Below are positions 43,871 to 55,505 of a DNA stretch of 64,000 nucleotides, in pieces. The notes under the pieces were generated by a model. That model searched no databases. It was given only the letters and a program-made list of their open reading frames with translations, and was not told the origin of the DNA. How positions within the stretch are numbered: position 1 is the stretch's first letter; each line of letters opens with the position of its first letter. The DNA is from Siphonodentalium dalli (Eukaryota; Mollusca; Scaphopoda; Gadilida; Siphonodentaliidae): positions 40,070,912 through 40,134,911 of the forward strand of contig CP136064.1 in the NCBI GenBank assembly GCA_032622095.1, given 5' to 3'. Position numbers and translations under genes: made by a program.

Positions 43871-44412
43871 TATATCTTTTTATACCCCCACTTTCGAAGA
43901 AAAGGGGGGTATACTGGATTGACTGCGTCTGTCTCCGTCCGTCGAGCCGTCTGTCCGTCACACTTTCTCCCTCCGTGTGTCCGTCCGTCCGACCTCATAA
44001 TTCGAACAACTATGAACCGATTTCAATAATTTTTTGTATGCAATCTCCTTAGGACCGCCTCTCCGCATGATGCTAATTGCGGTACGGTACGATTTTCTTT
44101 TTTTAAGTTACGCCTTACTTTTCGACTTATTTTGACTTAGAAAATTCTGTCTGACTTAATAACTTTAACAAATATGAACCGATTTCAATAATTTTTGGTA
44201 TACATGCTTCTCACAACACCCTCTCTACATGATGCGGGTCAGGGTTGGCTCGGACTGTTTTTCCTAACATTACACTTCATTTTCGACTTATTTTGACTTA
44301 GAAAATTTTGGGATTTTGTGTGTTCGGATGCTATCAAGTTAGGGTTTACGGATAATGCAGGTTGAATTTGCCACGGTGGGGGTATGCTAGCACCCGAGTG
44401 CACACCTCTTGT
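43871..44412. repeat. Dispersed TACCCCC...GTCCGTCCG repeat
   Basis: Starts TTTATACCCCCACTTTCGAA with an inverted match a few bases on (AAAAGGGGGGTATA), followed by a CCGTCCGTC-rich stretch and two copies of AACYATGAACCGATTTCAAT (about 44005 and 44170). It ends near GTGGGGGTATGCTAGCACCC. The style resembles short dispersed repeats of marine invertebrates (recollection). No coding capacity. Confidence 0.6.
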
Positions 44413-44892
44413 TAAATTTGATTTTCGTCTTGCCCATGTTTCAATTGGCACCATGGGGGTATCCCAGTGCCCAAGCTGCAACTTCTGGTTCATTTTATCT
44501 TGCAAACTGCCATAATCACGCTAACATTTAATCGATTGAATGAACTCCCAAGACAATGGCAATTCCAATGCACACTGGTAATAGTCCCATCAACTGCTGC
44601 TGATGGGGTCATTGTCGTAACATTTTATACATAAATGAACACCATGTGCATTTATGTATAAAGAAATGCACAGCAGTCTCGGTCGGCGCGAGATTGAAAT
44701 GTTATTCCGTTCCGTTCAAGTTGAACATAAACAATAGGTGTACCGTATTACTGTCATACATAGTTTATACAGTATTACATTTATTTTGATTTACATGTAC
44801 CAATATCAAATCTCTTTTATCAAAAGGTACGAAACTGCGATAAACTTTATCTTAGACCTAGGTCACATATTTCAAAGATCTTAGTATTAAAC
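44413..44892. other. Intergenic, no supported gene
   Basis: Contains a ~16-bp inverted repeat around 44622-44661 (TTATACATAAATG ... CATTTATGTATAA). Nothing else. Confidence 0.5.
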
Positions 44893-45000
44893 CGAGAGCT
44901 TTCCGATGAATGGCAACAAGCCATATTTCCGACTAAATCATGAAAAGTTAACCATAATTCTGCTGTGGTTAAGGGGTCGATTATTTAGGGCATTACTGTA
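44893..45000. mobile_element. Pogo/mariner-like hairpin MITE, right half only
   Basis: Sequence GAGAGCTTTCCGATGAATGG to GGGCATTACTGTA, the right arm of the family described at 54820-55036. The left arm is missing, consistent with loss of one hairpin arm. Confidence 0.8.
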
Positions 45001-45329
45001 CTGTATCACATAAATGTACTGTAACAAGTACCTCAGACTAGACTTATGGGAGGTTGATTTCAAATAGCAACCACAGGCCGTGCGTAATTTACGTCATTTG
45101 GCTTTGTGAGACAGAGTACAGACAAGATTGCACTTGTATGTTGTCTCTGCCGGGCCACTGCATGATGTTACTTATTCTTAGCATTATTTTGTCAATACAA
45201 TTAAGCAAATTTGAGGCAGGAATAACAATACATGATTATCCATGTGCGATGTGATCGCCGGGATGCAAGATTATAGTATGAAATGTGAGCTGAAAATAGC
45301 AAAAGTCAAGTTGGGTACATATATACTCA
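45001..45329. other. Intergenic, no supported gene
   Basis: Nothing recognised. Confidence 0.45.
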
Positions 45330-45719
45330 TACTCTTGAGTGCCTAATAAACATACATGTACGATTATTAAAATCGAGGTAAAATTCCCACCTGTACGATC
45401 GTTATTTGGTCCTGTACGTTTATTAAATTAACCAAAAGAAATAATTCACCAATCTTAAATTGTGTTATTCATAGATAAATGAACTCTGATTGTTGACAGT
45501 GATCAGCACACTGTAGATTCACAGACCTGGCTATCCATCGAAACTATTTCTGTCACATGGCATCAGTAAACCAGTCAGACGGTGCGTTTTGTTGGGATGT
45601 ATGGTACTAATATTTCCAGTCTGTACGTTTATTCCGCCCTGTACTATTATTCAGTTACGCGACATTTTCCAACCTGTACTATTATTCCACCCTGTACTTT
45701 TATTAGGCACTCAAGAGTA
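45330..45719. mobile_element. TIR element, TACTCTTGAGTGCCTAATA family
   Basis: Inverted ends TACTCTTGAGTGCCTAATA at 45330 and its reverse complement ending 45719. Inside, GTACGTTTATTA / CCTGTACTATTATTC phrases recur at least five times, on both sides. A stray left end of the family lies at 47544-47562. Confidence 0.7.
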
Positions 45720-45822
45720 ACACCCTGTAAAGAAGCCTTAAACAGGGTACAGAACACCAAAATGTGATGGTAATTAATGACCCCTTCACCGCTATGAGCC
45801 GCCTAGAGGACAGTAGTGGTAC

Positions 45823-46076
45823 CAAGCCTTGAAATAGCGTGTCTGTCATTTGCAGAATGAGGTCCCCAGAGGGTGAATTTAGTGATGCTACCCCTCATAG
45901 CGGGCTAGCATCACCAAATTCACCCTCTGGGGACCTCATTCTGCTTGCACCTCAGCAGAATGAGGCTCCCAGAGGGTGAATTTGGTGATGCTAGCCCGCT
46001 ATGTGGGGTAGCATCACTAAATTCACCCTCTGGGAACCTCATTCTGCAAATGACAGATACGCTATTTCAAGGCTTG
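45823..46076. mobile_element. hAT-like palindromic MITE, 254 bp, imperfect 8-bp TSD
   Basis: Ends CAAGCCTTGAAATAGCG / reverse complement. Flanks AGTGGTAC (45815-45822) and AGTGGTTC (46077-46084) match at 7 of 8 positions, as expected for an aged hAT target duplication. Each half is itself a hairpin: GCAGAATGAGGTCCCCAGAG to its reverse complement, around a GATGCTACCCC/GGGCTAGCATC stem. The element is therefore two hairpins facing each other. Confidence 0.82.
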
Positions 46077-46311
46077 AGTGGTTCTATGCATAAGTATCAT
46101 GCTATGATGATTGTAGTATTGAATCACAGCATGTGCGTTTGCTCCACAATGTATCACATACATGTACAATCCTATTAACTTGATTTCAGTTCACTTACAA
46201 TTTGATGCATTTACTCTTCAGCACAAATTATTTGTTCTTCAGCACTAATAATATTATTTGTGCTTCACTACAATTGATTTATCATGCTTCACTGAGCTCA
46301 AATATTTGCTC

Positions 46312-46526
46312 TTAACCCTTTCAGTGCCAAGTCCGATTTTTGTATCAACCCATATTCCCTTGATCATTTTTCAAATTTATTGATTATAATAATGTGATAC
46401 ATTGATGGAAAGAGCTCTAAGAGCTCTTTCCATCAATGTATCACGTTATTATAATCATTAAATTTGAAAAATGTTCAAGGAAATATGGGTTGATACAAAA
46501 ATCGGATTTGGCACTGAAAGGGTTAA
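46312..46526. mobile_element. TTAA hairpin MITE, CCCTTTCAGTGCCA family, short form
   Basis: TTAA at 46312-46315 and 46523-46526. Nearly perfect palindrome over its whole 215 bp (TIR CCCTTTCAGTGCCAA, centre AGAGCTCTAAGAGCTCT). It shares only the ends and GATTTTTGTATCAACCC with the longer members at 30.4 and 53.5 kb, and has no core hairpin block. Confidence 0.9.
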
Positions 46527-47151
46527 GCTGAAATTATGAATAAATTTGAAAATGGACTCTCATAGATCCTCAATGCATAATTTTTTTATGGAGAGAATCT
46601 AAATGTGTCTAGTATTTTCGGTATGATGAAACATAAATAGCATTCATAATTTGGGAAACAAAATTAACAGGTCGATGGCAGCCCTGAACTCTGTGGAATA
46701 TATTGAAGCATCTTATTGCTATATATACATATTTTGATATGATAGTTTGAATGCGATCAATGATATCCGAGTACGGTTCAATTCTGGTGGACAGCTTCAA
46801 GTCAGCTTGCCATGGAATATTATTAATAGATATATACTACATATACAAACACATTATGCATGACATTATACAATAGTGCAGGCATTATTCTTCTTACCAC
46901 CAGGGACCCAATACAGGCCCTTATCCCAATGGCAAAAGAAGCCCATTTTTCTCAATTTCCAATCTAAAATTTCTCTATACCCATTACCCAATTACCTAAG
47001 AGATTGATTTCAGTATCAAGATCCCCTGGATTTACTTCCAATTTTCTCAATTACTTTTAATTTGTTGCCAACACCTGGAGTTACAGCCATGCACCTTTCA
47101 GGTTACTTGTAGGATAATTATCTGGAGTGATTTGTGGTAGAACAGCTATAA
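46527..47151. other. Intergenic, no supported gene
   Basis: AT-rich; nothing recognised. Confidence 0.45.
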
Positions 47152-47533
47152 CCCTTTACCCAACAAAACAGCCAAAACCGGCCAAATAAAGCTTCAACAG
47201 CCTAAAATATCTTCGGTCTGTCTCAATAGAACCATACAAATATGGATATCATTGGAACCGGCTCCTTGACCACATTGTGATAGTTACAGTTATGCCCTGT
47301 GCCAATGCATTCTCTTATATATGCGAGTCGACCATAGGTCGCCTCGCATATATAAGAGAATGCATTGGCCTAAAAAAAATCTTTTTTTACCATTTTTTCT
47401 TACATTCTTTAACAATTTTATAATTTTTAATGTGTTAAGCCAATGCATTCTCTTATATATGCGAGGCGACCTATGGTCGACTCGCATATATAAGAGAATG
47501 CATTGGCACAGGGCCTTTCTGTTGGGTAAAGGG
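47152..47533. mobile_element. TTAA-type element, CCCTTTACCCAACA family copy 1, with two core hairpin blocks
   Basis: TIRs CCCTTTACCCAACA / TGTTGGGTAAAGGG. The flanking TTAA is mutated (TATAA left, ATA right). Internal unique part CCAAAACCGGCCAAATAAAG to ACATTGTGATAGTTACAG, then two core blocks (47300-47370 and 47439-47508), each a hairpin and inverted relative to each other, separated by an AT-rich spacer. It matches 52561-52960 almost base for base. Confidence 0.88.
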
Positions 47534-47543
47534 ATATAGCAAC

Positions 47544-47562
47544 TACTCTTGAGTGCCTAATA
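47544..47562. repeat. Isolated end of the TACTCTTGAGTGCC family
   Basis: TACTCTTGAGTGCCTAATA, identical to the TIR of 45330-45719; no partner end found nearby. Confidence 0.6.
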
Positions 47563-48640
47563 GTGATACATATACATTAATTTGCATGTGTACCATCCTC
47601 ATTTTGCCCTATACATTTATTTAATTTTCGCCATGTCTAATATGTGAATCTGCTGAATTCTTTGATTATTAAATATAAACTTCTCAAAAATAGATGCATG
47701 TTATTGTTGAAATTAATGAATACATTACATGGGTACATTATTCTTTGTTTTCACCAGTGACTATTTCTGAACATTTACAAGAAACTAGGGAATTTAGAGT
47801 GCCTCACTTGATTGCTTGCAGAAGAATAACCATACCCGGTACTAGTAAGTGCCACTGAAGATAGAAGCAGATAATATTCTCTACTTATTCTGCTGCTAAC
47901 CTAAAGAAAATTTAAGAATAAATCCATTTTAATGGCTTTGTATACATATAAGACAGAACATATGAGTGTAGCAATGATTATCAATGATGATCAACAAAGG
48001 GGGGGGGGAAGCCAAAATCAAGAAAAATTGCTTTAGGTATGCCATTGTAGTAGGGCTGTAACAATCAATACAATTTTCCACAACACATATTGATACAATG
48101 CTGATGATACGATACATATCGTGATATGGTCCACCGCAGAAAGATAGAAAGGCAAGAGGATACAAATGGCAACATTTCAATGCAAGGACTGAGCGGAAGA
48201 GAAATTATTTGTGTGGTCTCTGCAGTCTTATGTTATACTGGTAGGACTGAAATTTAAATGTACATGTATCCCTTAAATTTTATACCCATAGCTGCATAAA
48301 TATTGAATTCACCCAATAAATTGCCTGAAGTATAATTACCTATGTACATGTGCTTGATTATCTATGCATATTTCAGAAACAGGTCAGTTCTTGTTAAAAT
48401 ACATGATCATTTAGGGATAACCATGATCTTAGTTGGACATACTTCTTTTAAAGATAGAGTTATTGCTCTTGTACTGCATGCTTTATGATGCATTGTTATT
48501 GGTCTGATATAAAACCAGTCTGTAACATACTCTCATATTCATACTCATACCCAGTCTATCGTATTACCACAAACTTCTCATTTCTCGGAATGCTTGCAGT
48601 CTTCAAATTGCTCTAATTAATCAATCCTTTAACGCAGTTG
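47563..48640. other. Intergenic, no supported gene
   Basis: At 48052 the text TAGGGCTGTAACAATCAATA looks like one end of a hAT-type element, but no matching opposite end was found. A 9-nt G run lies at 48000-48008. Confidence 0.4.
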
Positions 48641-49198
48641 ACAATTGTAGGCCTGTAATGATCGCGGTCAACCACAGTCAACTGGTATCACCACGATTAA
48701 TAGCGGTTGACATGTGGTATCCATTGGTAGTCTTACAGCGGTAATAGTTTTTAACTGCGATAACCAAGTAAGAAAACTGGCACGTTAATTTTTTTGTGAC
48801 GCAATAACAGCAAATTCAATCTAGAAATGTTGAAGCATGTCAGCGTTCAACTGGCGCCATATTCAATCGCCAAGTTTTTAATTCACAAATACCATATCTA
48901 AACCATCAGGGGTATCTTTATTTTCATGTTAACTAAACACATAGTACATGTATTTCAATTAATAAATTGTTTACGGTTTATTCAACATCCAAGTTGGTCA
49001 CTGACCAACATCGCAATTGCGTCAACAACAGCTCACGCCACACCAGAAATAAAACACATTCTCTGGTATGGTTACAAATGCCAACTTTAAAAAACCACGG
49101 TTGCTGTATAATTGATCGCATGAACGCGGTTGAGTACCGCGGTAATACTGGTGGTCAACCTCATTAAGGAGGGTCGATTAATTAGAGCATAGCTGTAC
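48641..49198. repeat. Degenerate hAT-like segment with a pogo-like MITE end attached
   Basis: Starts TAGGCCTGTAATGATCGCGG and has repeated GCGGTTGA / GGTCAACC words on both strands (48670-48720, 49115-49155), as in a decayed TIR element. At 49163-49198 the sequence TTAAGGAGGGTCGATTAATT then AGAGCATAGCTGTA is a mutated right end of the hairpin MITE family. Confidence 0.4.
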
Positions 49199-50435
49199 CT
49201 CATTAATCATTTCGTTTGGACACTTGTATCTTGGTGCTAGTAATAAAAACGAGTTCCGATTGGCGTTACTGATGTGGAATCCTGCAGTTAGGGGGGAAAT
49301 AGATAGTCTGCGACAAGTAATCAGACTCACTATTTATATGTGGGTCTGCAGTTATCTTAGACTGATTTAAAACCAGAGGTTTTGGCATACATGTATTATA
49401 TTATACCTCCAATTAGGTTCTTATTAGTGCATAGTAATAAGTTTGCTCAGTCTGAGAACCTTAAACTGGTGTAGCGTGATATCTCCCTCTCCCACCCTGG
49501 GTATGTTGTGACATCACAGAAAATTTTATTTTAATCTCATATTGTTCTTTGTCACAGTATTGGTACCCAAAACACACTGTAAATCATCTTTCATTATGTT
49601 ATAAACTCCAGTATCTGGTCATTCATGGTATTGGGGGCAGATATCCAGCCCTGAAGTCTGCCTCTGACCCTTATCAACCTGACAAAACTTCTGTTTTATT
49701 TTGCCTGAGTTATGGCCATCAGTCTGTCTATTTTTAGCTATTCTAAGACCATTAGTGCAATAACTTGAACAAACATTTACCGATTCATCATATTTGTTAT
49801 ATGGTTCTCTAACAACAATTTATACTAGTACTAGTAGGCCTATCTCTATCAAATTCAAAAACCAGGTTTGATAAAAAAAATTATCTGAGTTACTCATGAC
49901 TCTTATTTTGTTTATTTTTAAGCAAATTTAAAACTGTTATAAATGTGATAACTTGCATGATAGTCAACCGATTTCCCTTCCACAATATATCTACCAACAA
50001 ATGTCAACCAAGTTGAAATTCTTTTCAACCAGATGCCCTCTTTTAGGCAAAAAACTCAATCTTCGATACGCAACTCTTGTTATTCATGTCACCTTCATTA
50101 TCTTTTGAATCACGTAGAAACACATTGTCTCAAAAATAGGGTTTGAACCGGTGTGAATAAAAATTCAGTTATAACCCCCCCTCTAACCTGACCTGAATTC
50201 TATAAGTGCAATGTGGATAAAAATGTTTTGCAAATATCCATTGACTATGACCAGATACTTATTACTCTTGTAGGTATATAAATATTTAATAGCTCAGAAG
50301 TGCAATGACTATACTTTTGTGCAATTAACATTGTGTGCTGTTAACTAGGTTTGGGTACAAAATTATTAGGACTGATGGAATTTCGAAGGAGAATTTCTCA
50401 CTTATGTATCCCTGAAGATGTGTTGAGTATACATG
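49199..50435. other. Intergenic, no supported gene
   Basis: AT-rich with no protein-like frame or repeat pair noticed. Confidence 0.45.
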
Positions 50436-51114
50436 TTAACCCTTTTATGATTAGAGCTTCCTGAAATTTGTGAAAATCTTGTACCAATGCATTCTCTTAT
50501 ATCTGCGAGTCTCCCATAAGGAGTCTCGTATATATGAGTGAACACATTTGACTAAGAATATTTACTGTGACCTTGTAAGCCAGTGCATTCTCTTATATGT
50601 GACCCGCCATATCAAATCTAGTCATAAGTCGGGATTTTTTTACCCTGTGCCAATGCATTCTGTTATATATGCGAGTATATAGGTCGCCTCGCATATATAA
50701 GAGAATGCATTGGCCTAACAATTTTTTATCATTTTTTTTTAATAAATGTTTCTTACATTTTTTAGGACATAAAATAAAAAACATCCATTACCCTGCAGGG
50801 AGCCCCACACATATATAGAAGCATATAGAAGAGTGTCGTCTGCTCATGTTTGTCTGGGGCTCTGTATGGGTAAAATTATAAAATTGTTAAAGAATACAAG
50901 AACAAATTATTAAAATTGTAAAACATTGTTAGGCCAATGCATTCTCTTATATATGCGAGGCGACCTATGGTCGACTCGCATATATAAGAGAATGCATTCG
51001 CACAGGGTAAAAAAATCCCGACTTACGACTGGATTTGATATGGCGGGTCACATATATGCGAGGCACAGGATCTTTAATTCTGCCCCAGCACAGCTCCCAT
51101 CATGAAAGGATTAA
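50436..51114. mobile_element. TTAA-type element, CATGACGGGAGC-like family, containing a nested element
   Basis: Outer ends TTAACCCTTTTATGA and the reverse of CTCCCATCATGAAAGGATTAA (TTAA 50436-50439, 51111-51114). The left core block (50486-50553) is degraded. The right core block is cut at its TATATA centre by the TGACCCGCC element at 50599-51051. The same family occurs uninterrupted at 63433-63703. Confidence 0.75.
50599..51051. mobile_element. TGACCCGCC-family TIR element, copy 1, nested in a core hairpin
   Basis: TIRs of ~42 bp start GTGACCCGCCATATCAAAT and read on through GTCGGGATTTTTT. Inside are two core hairpin blocks (50649-50716, 50935-51003) and a central segment (TACCCTGCAGGGAGCCCCAC ... 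GGGGCTCTGTATGGGTA) that is an imperfect inverted pair of its own. It sits in the AT centre of the outer element's hairpin. Target duplication is ambiguous (TAT/ATAT). Confidence 0.8.
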
Positions 51115-51304
51115 AAGTTGATTCCATTGTCTGTTTATTCGAGGAAAGCTTGGAAATGGAAATCTGTGACAAAGATAGATGAGAATAATTTTAAACTCTT
51201 GATATCAGAATGTTCTGGATGAAGAAAAATAACTGCAATTATGTCGAGTCTGTTTTTCATCTTGTTTATCTGCAGGGAAGAATCCAGAGATTTTTGGGAA
51301 CACC

Positions 51305-51493
51305 TACAGTAATGCCCTAAATAATTCATTCATTAACCACAGCAGAATTATGGGTAATTTTTCAGGATTTAGTCAGAAATATGACTTAGAGCTTTCCGAT
51401 GAATGGAAACAAGCCATATTTCCAACTAAATCCTGAAAAATTACCCATAATTCTGCTGTGGTTAAGGAGTCGATTATTTAGGGCATTACTGTA
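51305..51493. mobile_element. Pogo/mariner-like hairpin MITE (loop region deleted)
   Basis: TACAGTAATGCCCTAAATAA to GGGCATTACTGTA. The left arm is shortened near the apex (after TCAGAAATATGACTTAGAGC). Confidence 0.85.
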
Positions 51494-52282
51494 TTCTGCA
51501 TTTATAACTTTATTAAGAATGTTGGGACGGTGTTAAAGCTATTTCTTACTGGACACTTAATTGTGCAAATAAAAGCGTTATATCAAGTTCTGCACATTGA
51601 TGATTTGCATTGCATGCTGTTGAGTTATTGAAAAATTGTTTTGAAATTGTAGAAAAATCAGATTGAATAAATACTATCTGCTGGGTATATTTGGGGATAT
51701 TTTAACTTCTTGAGATTGGGTGCCCAAACCTGCAACAGGTATCAAAACATCCCTGGGTCGTTCCCTGATCTGATAGTGCTGACCCAGCCCAAATAGACCA
51801 GCCACTTTGGTCCATGTGCCTGCATGTATTATTTTACTGCTTTAAAGATGTATATGTACTCATGTCTGCAGGCTAAATTTTATGAACCCTATTTTACCTC
51901 ATTTTAAGATTATAGTGTATAAAATACATGTGATACATTTGTAACCAAATTGCAAGACAGAGTTTAGTCCCATTGCTATGTTTGTCTGACCACTGCCATC
52001 ACGTATATATAATGTACAGTAAGGAAATCTTACATTTTTTTTATTCAAGGACTTTTGTCGGTTACAATTCATTTTGATTTGATCCAACCTATTTCCAAAT
52101 GAATATGGACAGATCAGTTTCTCAGAATAATGTAGAATGAATTGTAACTATCAAAAGTCAAATCAACATGTATAATTTCCTTACATTCTGTATATGGGTG
52201 GCAGTGGTCAGACCAGCATAGTGAGGGGATTGAACTCTGACTTGCTGTTTGATTTGGAACAAGTAGTGCAACCTACCTCTGC
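51494..52282. other. Intergenic, no supported gene
   Basis: An imperfect inverted pair (CCACTGCCATCACGTATATA, TACAGTAAGGAAATCTTACA versus TTTCCTTACATTCTGTATAT, GGGTGGCAGTGGTCAGAC) spans about 51940-52220. It is probably another old hairpin element. Confidence 0.4.
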
Positions 52283-52389
52283 GAGAGCTTTCCGATGAAT
52301 GGCAACAAGCCATATTTCCGACTAAATCCTGAAAAGTTACCCATAATTCTGCTGTGGTTAAGAGGTCGATTACTTAGGGCATTACTGTA
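52283..52389. mobile_element. Pogo/mariner-like hairpin MITE, right half only
   Basis: GAGAGCTTTCCGATGAATGG to GGGCATTACTGTA; left arm absent. Confidence 0.82.
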
Positions 52390-52560
52390 CATGTAAAAGA
52401 CATCTTATCTGATATTGAATATTCTATCCATTTATTTCATAAAGAAATAATTATTTTGTTAATTATTCAATAAAAAAAAGAAATTCTTTCATATATATGT
52501 AGGTATAGTTAGGTTATATGTCACATTTTGGTTCTCAGATTTTGTTAGTGGCAAACTGTG

Positions 52561-52960
52561 TTAACCCTTTACCCAACAAACCGGCCAAAACCGGCCAAAT
52601 AAAGATTCAACAGCCTAAAATATCTTCGGTCTGTCTCAATAGAACCATACACATATGGATATCATTGGAACCGGCTCCTTGACCACATTGTGATAGTTAC
52701 AGCTATGCCCTGTGCCAATGCATTCTCTTATATATGCGAGTCGACCATAGGTCGCCTCGCATATATAAGAGAATGCATTGGCCTAAAAAAAATCTTTTTT
52801 TAACACTTTTTACCATTTTTTCTTACATTCTTTAACAATTTTATAATTTTTAATGTGTTAAGCCAATGCATTCTCTTATATATGCGAGGCGACCTATGGT
52901 CGACTCGCATATATAAGAGAATGCATTGGCACAGGGCCGTTCTGTTGGGTAAAGGGTTAA
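52561..52960. mobile_element. TTAA element, CCCTTTACCCAACA family copy 2, with two core hairpin blocks
   Basis: Intact TTAA on both sides (52561-52564, 52957-52960). Body as in copy 1, with core blocks at 52711-52782 and 52861-52930 that can pair internally or with each other. Very few differences from copy 1 (for example AACCGGCC for AACAGCC, and a short T-run insertion), suggesting recent activity of the family. Confidence 0.92.
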
Positions 52961-53232
52961 ATTAGATTTTGCATGTTGTTGATTTAACTGGAGGTCTGTA
53001 TCCTTGTATGTGTACAAGCCTGATTATAAGCCTTAGGTCAAGGACATTGTCCTAAACAAAATGTGAAGTGACCTAATTGATATGAGTTAGGGTTGGACAA
53101 CATCACTGAAGTGCTTTCCTCTGATATAAGCAGACTGAGCAATACTATAAAAGGATAACAGGTTGAGATATCAGCATTTTAACAGCAAGTTCACAAATGT
53201 ATTCTACATCAAAGATCTTTTTCTTTAATAAA

Positions 53233-53481
53233 TTAACCCTTTCAGTACCAGGGGCCGATCTTATCGGCCCTAATTTACGGTCTGTAAAATCGGCCCTAAA
53301 ATTTTTTATTTTTTTAAATGCCAAGTTAGATTTTCCTGAAATAAATGGTATTGAAAAGTGACTTTCAAAAACCTTAATTAAATGAAAGTATTTTTGCCAA
53401 TTGTGATTTATTTTTGAAATTGATAAATTTTATAAATGGCAACCGGAATCATGTTTTACAGTTAATGGGATAATGCGTTCC
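53233..53481. mobile_element. Left end of a CCCTTTCAGTGCCA-family element (truncated)
   Basis: TTAACCCTTTCAGTACCAGG and the adjacent ATCTTATCGGCCCTAATTTA match the left 70 bp of the next element. The rest diverges and no right end is present. Confidence 0.7.
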
Positions 53482-53945
53482 TTAACCCTTTCAGTGCCAG
53501 GGGCCGATCTTATCGGCCCTAATTTACGGTCTGTAAAATCGGCCCTAAAAAAATAAAAAATAAATTGTTTTTTTTTTTTTTTTGGGTTGAATTTTTTTTG
53601 GGTATGCTTAAGCATGCTATAGCGAATTTAAAAACAAACTGGTTAAAACCTTAGGGGCATGTTATAACTCAAAAACTATCACCAAGTATTCATAGTAATA
53701 ATTTTGATGCCCATGAAAAATGTAAGATTCCCTGGCACTAAACCTACAAAATAAGTCTGTTAAAGAATATAAGAAAAAATTATTAAAATTGTAAAAAATA
53801 ATAACAAATGATGAAAAATTGTTAGGCCAATGCATTCTCTTATATATGCGAGGCGACCTATGGTCGACTCGCATATATAAGATAATGCATTGGCACAGGG
53901 TATATGGGTTGATACAAAAATCTGACCTGGCACTGAAAGGGTTAA
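53482..53945. mobile_element. TTAA element, CCCTTTCAGTGCCA family, with one core hairpin block
   Basis: TTAA 53482-53485 and 53942-53945. Same content as 30447-30862 but in opposite orientation. Core block at 53826-53895 with the GGTCGACTC loop retained. Confidence 0.88.
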
Positions 53946-54819
53946 AGATGGTCTATTTGAGTCGAAGACACTCTGGAAACGCTTTTATCAATTAATATTG
54001 GTTTTATTTTGAAATTTTCTTATATAATACAATAATCAAGTGGGATATTTTTTTATTACTATTTTTATATAGAGTTATGCCACATGCTACACATTGACCG
54101 AACTCGAGTCGTCAAATGTCACAAATAGATTGTGTGTATATTACATTACATATAAAATTTTAAATAAAATCAATAATAATTGATAGAAGCATTTCTGGAT
54201 ATTATTTTATACCCAGGAATCTATATAAAACTTGTTATAGGAAGAGATAGACCATCTTTAACATTGATATTCACACAAATCATGACTAAAATCCATGGGT
54301 TTAATTTTGTTACAGTCACAGTCTTTAAGAATATTATGTACAGAATTATAGTGGTCATTATTTCACTGCTACACAGTCAATGCAAAAAAACACAAATAAA
54401 TTGACAAATTTATATTTAACATATTTCTTTATATAATATAAATGTAGCTACCTACTATTTTTGTCTACTCAATTTCAGAATGACCAACCCAATCATATTT
54501 GTGTTGGTCATTTTGACCAAAACCCTTTGGAAATTAATATCAGAATTGTACATGTGAACATACATTCAGAGTCATACAAACATACTGAGTCTGTACCCTC
54601 GCAGACGTGTCATTTCTCTGAAGGATTGCAGACTTCCCTGAAATTACTTCACACTGCATGTGTTATGTTAATCGTTTTGTTTTGATACTTTGTTCTTTGA
54701 GTAAGTAATGCCTCGGAATTCCAGGGTTCAGAAATATAAATCTTCACCTGGTATTAAATCAGACCCACTATTATATAATTGTGTGTCTGAAGTTTACAGA
54801 GACTGTATGTAACCCTGAA
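53946..54819. other. Intergenic, no supported gene
   Basis: AT-rich. Short frames at 54180-54404 and 54461-54685 have no domain content. Confidence 0.45.
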
Positions 54820-55036
54820 TACAGTAATGCTCTAAGTAATCGACTTCTTAACCACAGCAGAATTATGGGTAACTTTTCAGGATTTAGTCAGAAATATGGC
54901 TTGTTGCCATTCATCGGAAAGCTCTCCCCGAGAGCTTTCCGATGAATGGCAACAAGCCATATTTCCGACTAAATCCTGAAAAGTTACCCATAATTATGCT
55001 GTGGTTAAGAAGTCGATTACTTAGAGCATTACTGTA
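54820..55036. mobile_element. Pogo/mariner-like hairpin MITE, full length (reference copy)
   Basis: TACAGTAATGCTCTAAGTAA ... AGAGCATTACTGTA. Nearly perfect 217-bp palindrome: TTAACCACAGCAGAATTATG, GGATTTAGTC(A/G)GAAATATGG, CTTGTTGCCATTCATCGGAA, AGCTCTCC centre, then the inverted arm. CAGT ends beside TA agree with TA target duplication and a Tc1/mariner, probably pogo-like, origin (inference). Confidence 0.9.
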
Positions 55037-55505
55037 CATCTTCTTACCTTGAATTTAAGCTCAATTACTAGCAGATAATATAAGTTTACAACACTGCATG
55101 TTTGGTAAAATTTTTGTCATTCCTTCCTGTAAAGATGTCCACTTCCCATTCCACAGTTTAAATCTGTCAGCAGTATTGATTGGTGGATGGAGATCATTTA
55201 GCTTGTGTCTTAAATGCGATCCGCGATGTATGCCCTCCATCAATGATTGATTTTGTCGCTCACAGGTTATTATAGTCTTCGCACACTTCAGCTTATTGAT
55301 GTGGTCCGCAGCGGTTTATTTTGATGAATGACCTTACATAATGTCACAGAAGTACAAAAACAACCCTAATAGGTACCTGTCCTCATTTGTACCGTTGCTC
55401 CGCTTCCTATTCCATATGGATTAGTTCATGCAGTGATTGTTTTCCGACTGTTTCAGTGTGTGTTTGAGAACTTCACTGATGGGACCATGACCATCCATTT
55501 GTAAT
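55037..55505. other. Intergenic, no supported gene
   Basis: No coding or repeat signal recognised. Confidence 0.45.

Noticed and set aside
47290-47539. Recurring peptide RIYKRMHW in many small frames on both strands (also 50.6, 53.7, 59.3 and 60.4 kb)
   Set aside because: It is the translation of the core hairpin block. The same peptide appears from both strands because the DNA is a palindrome. Treated as a DNA cassette, not a protein.
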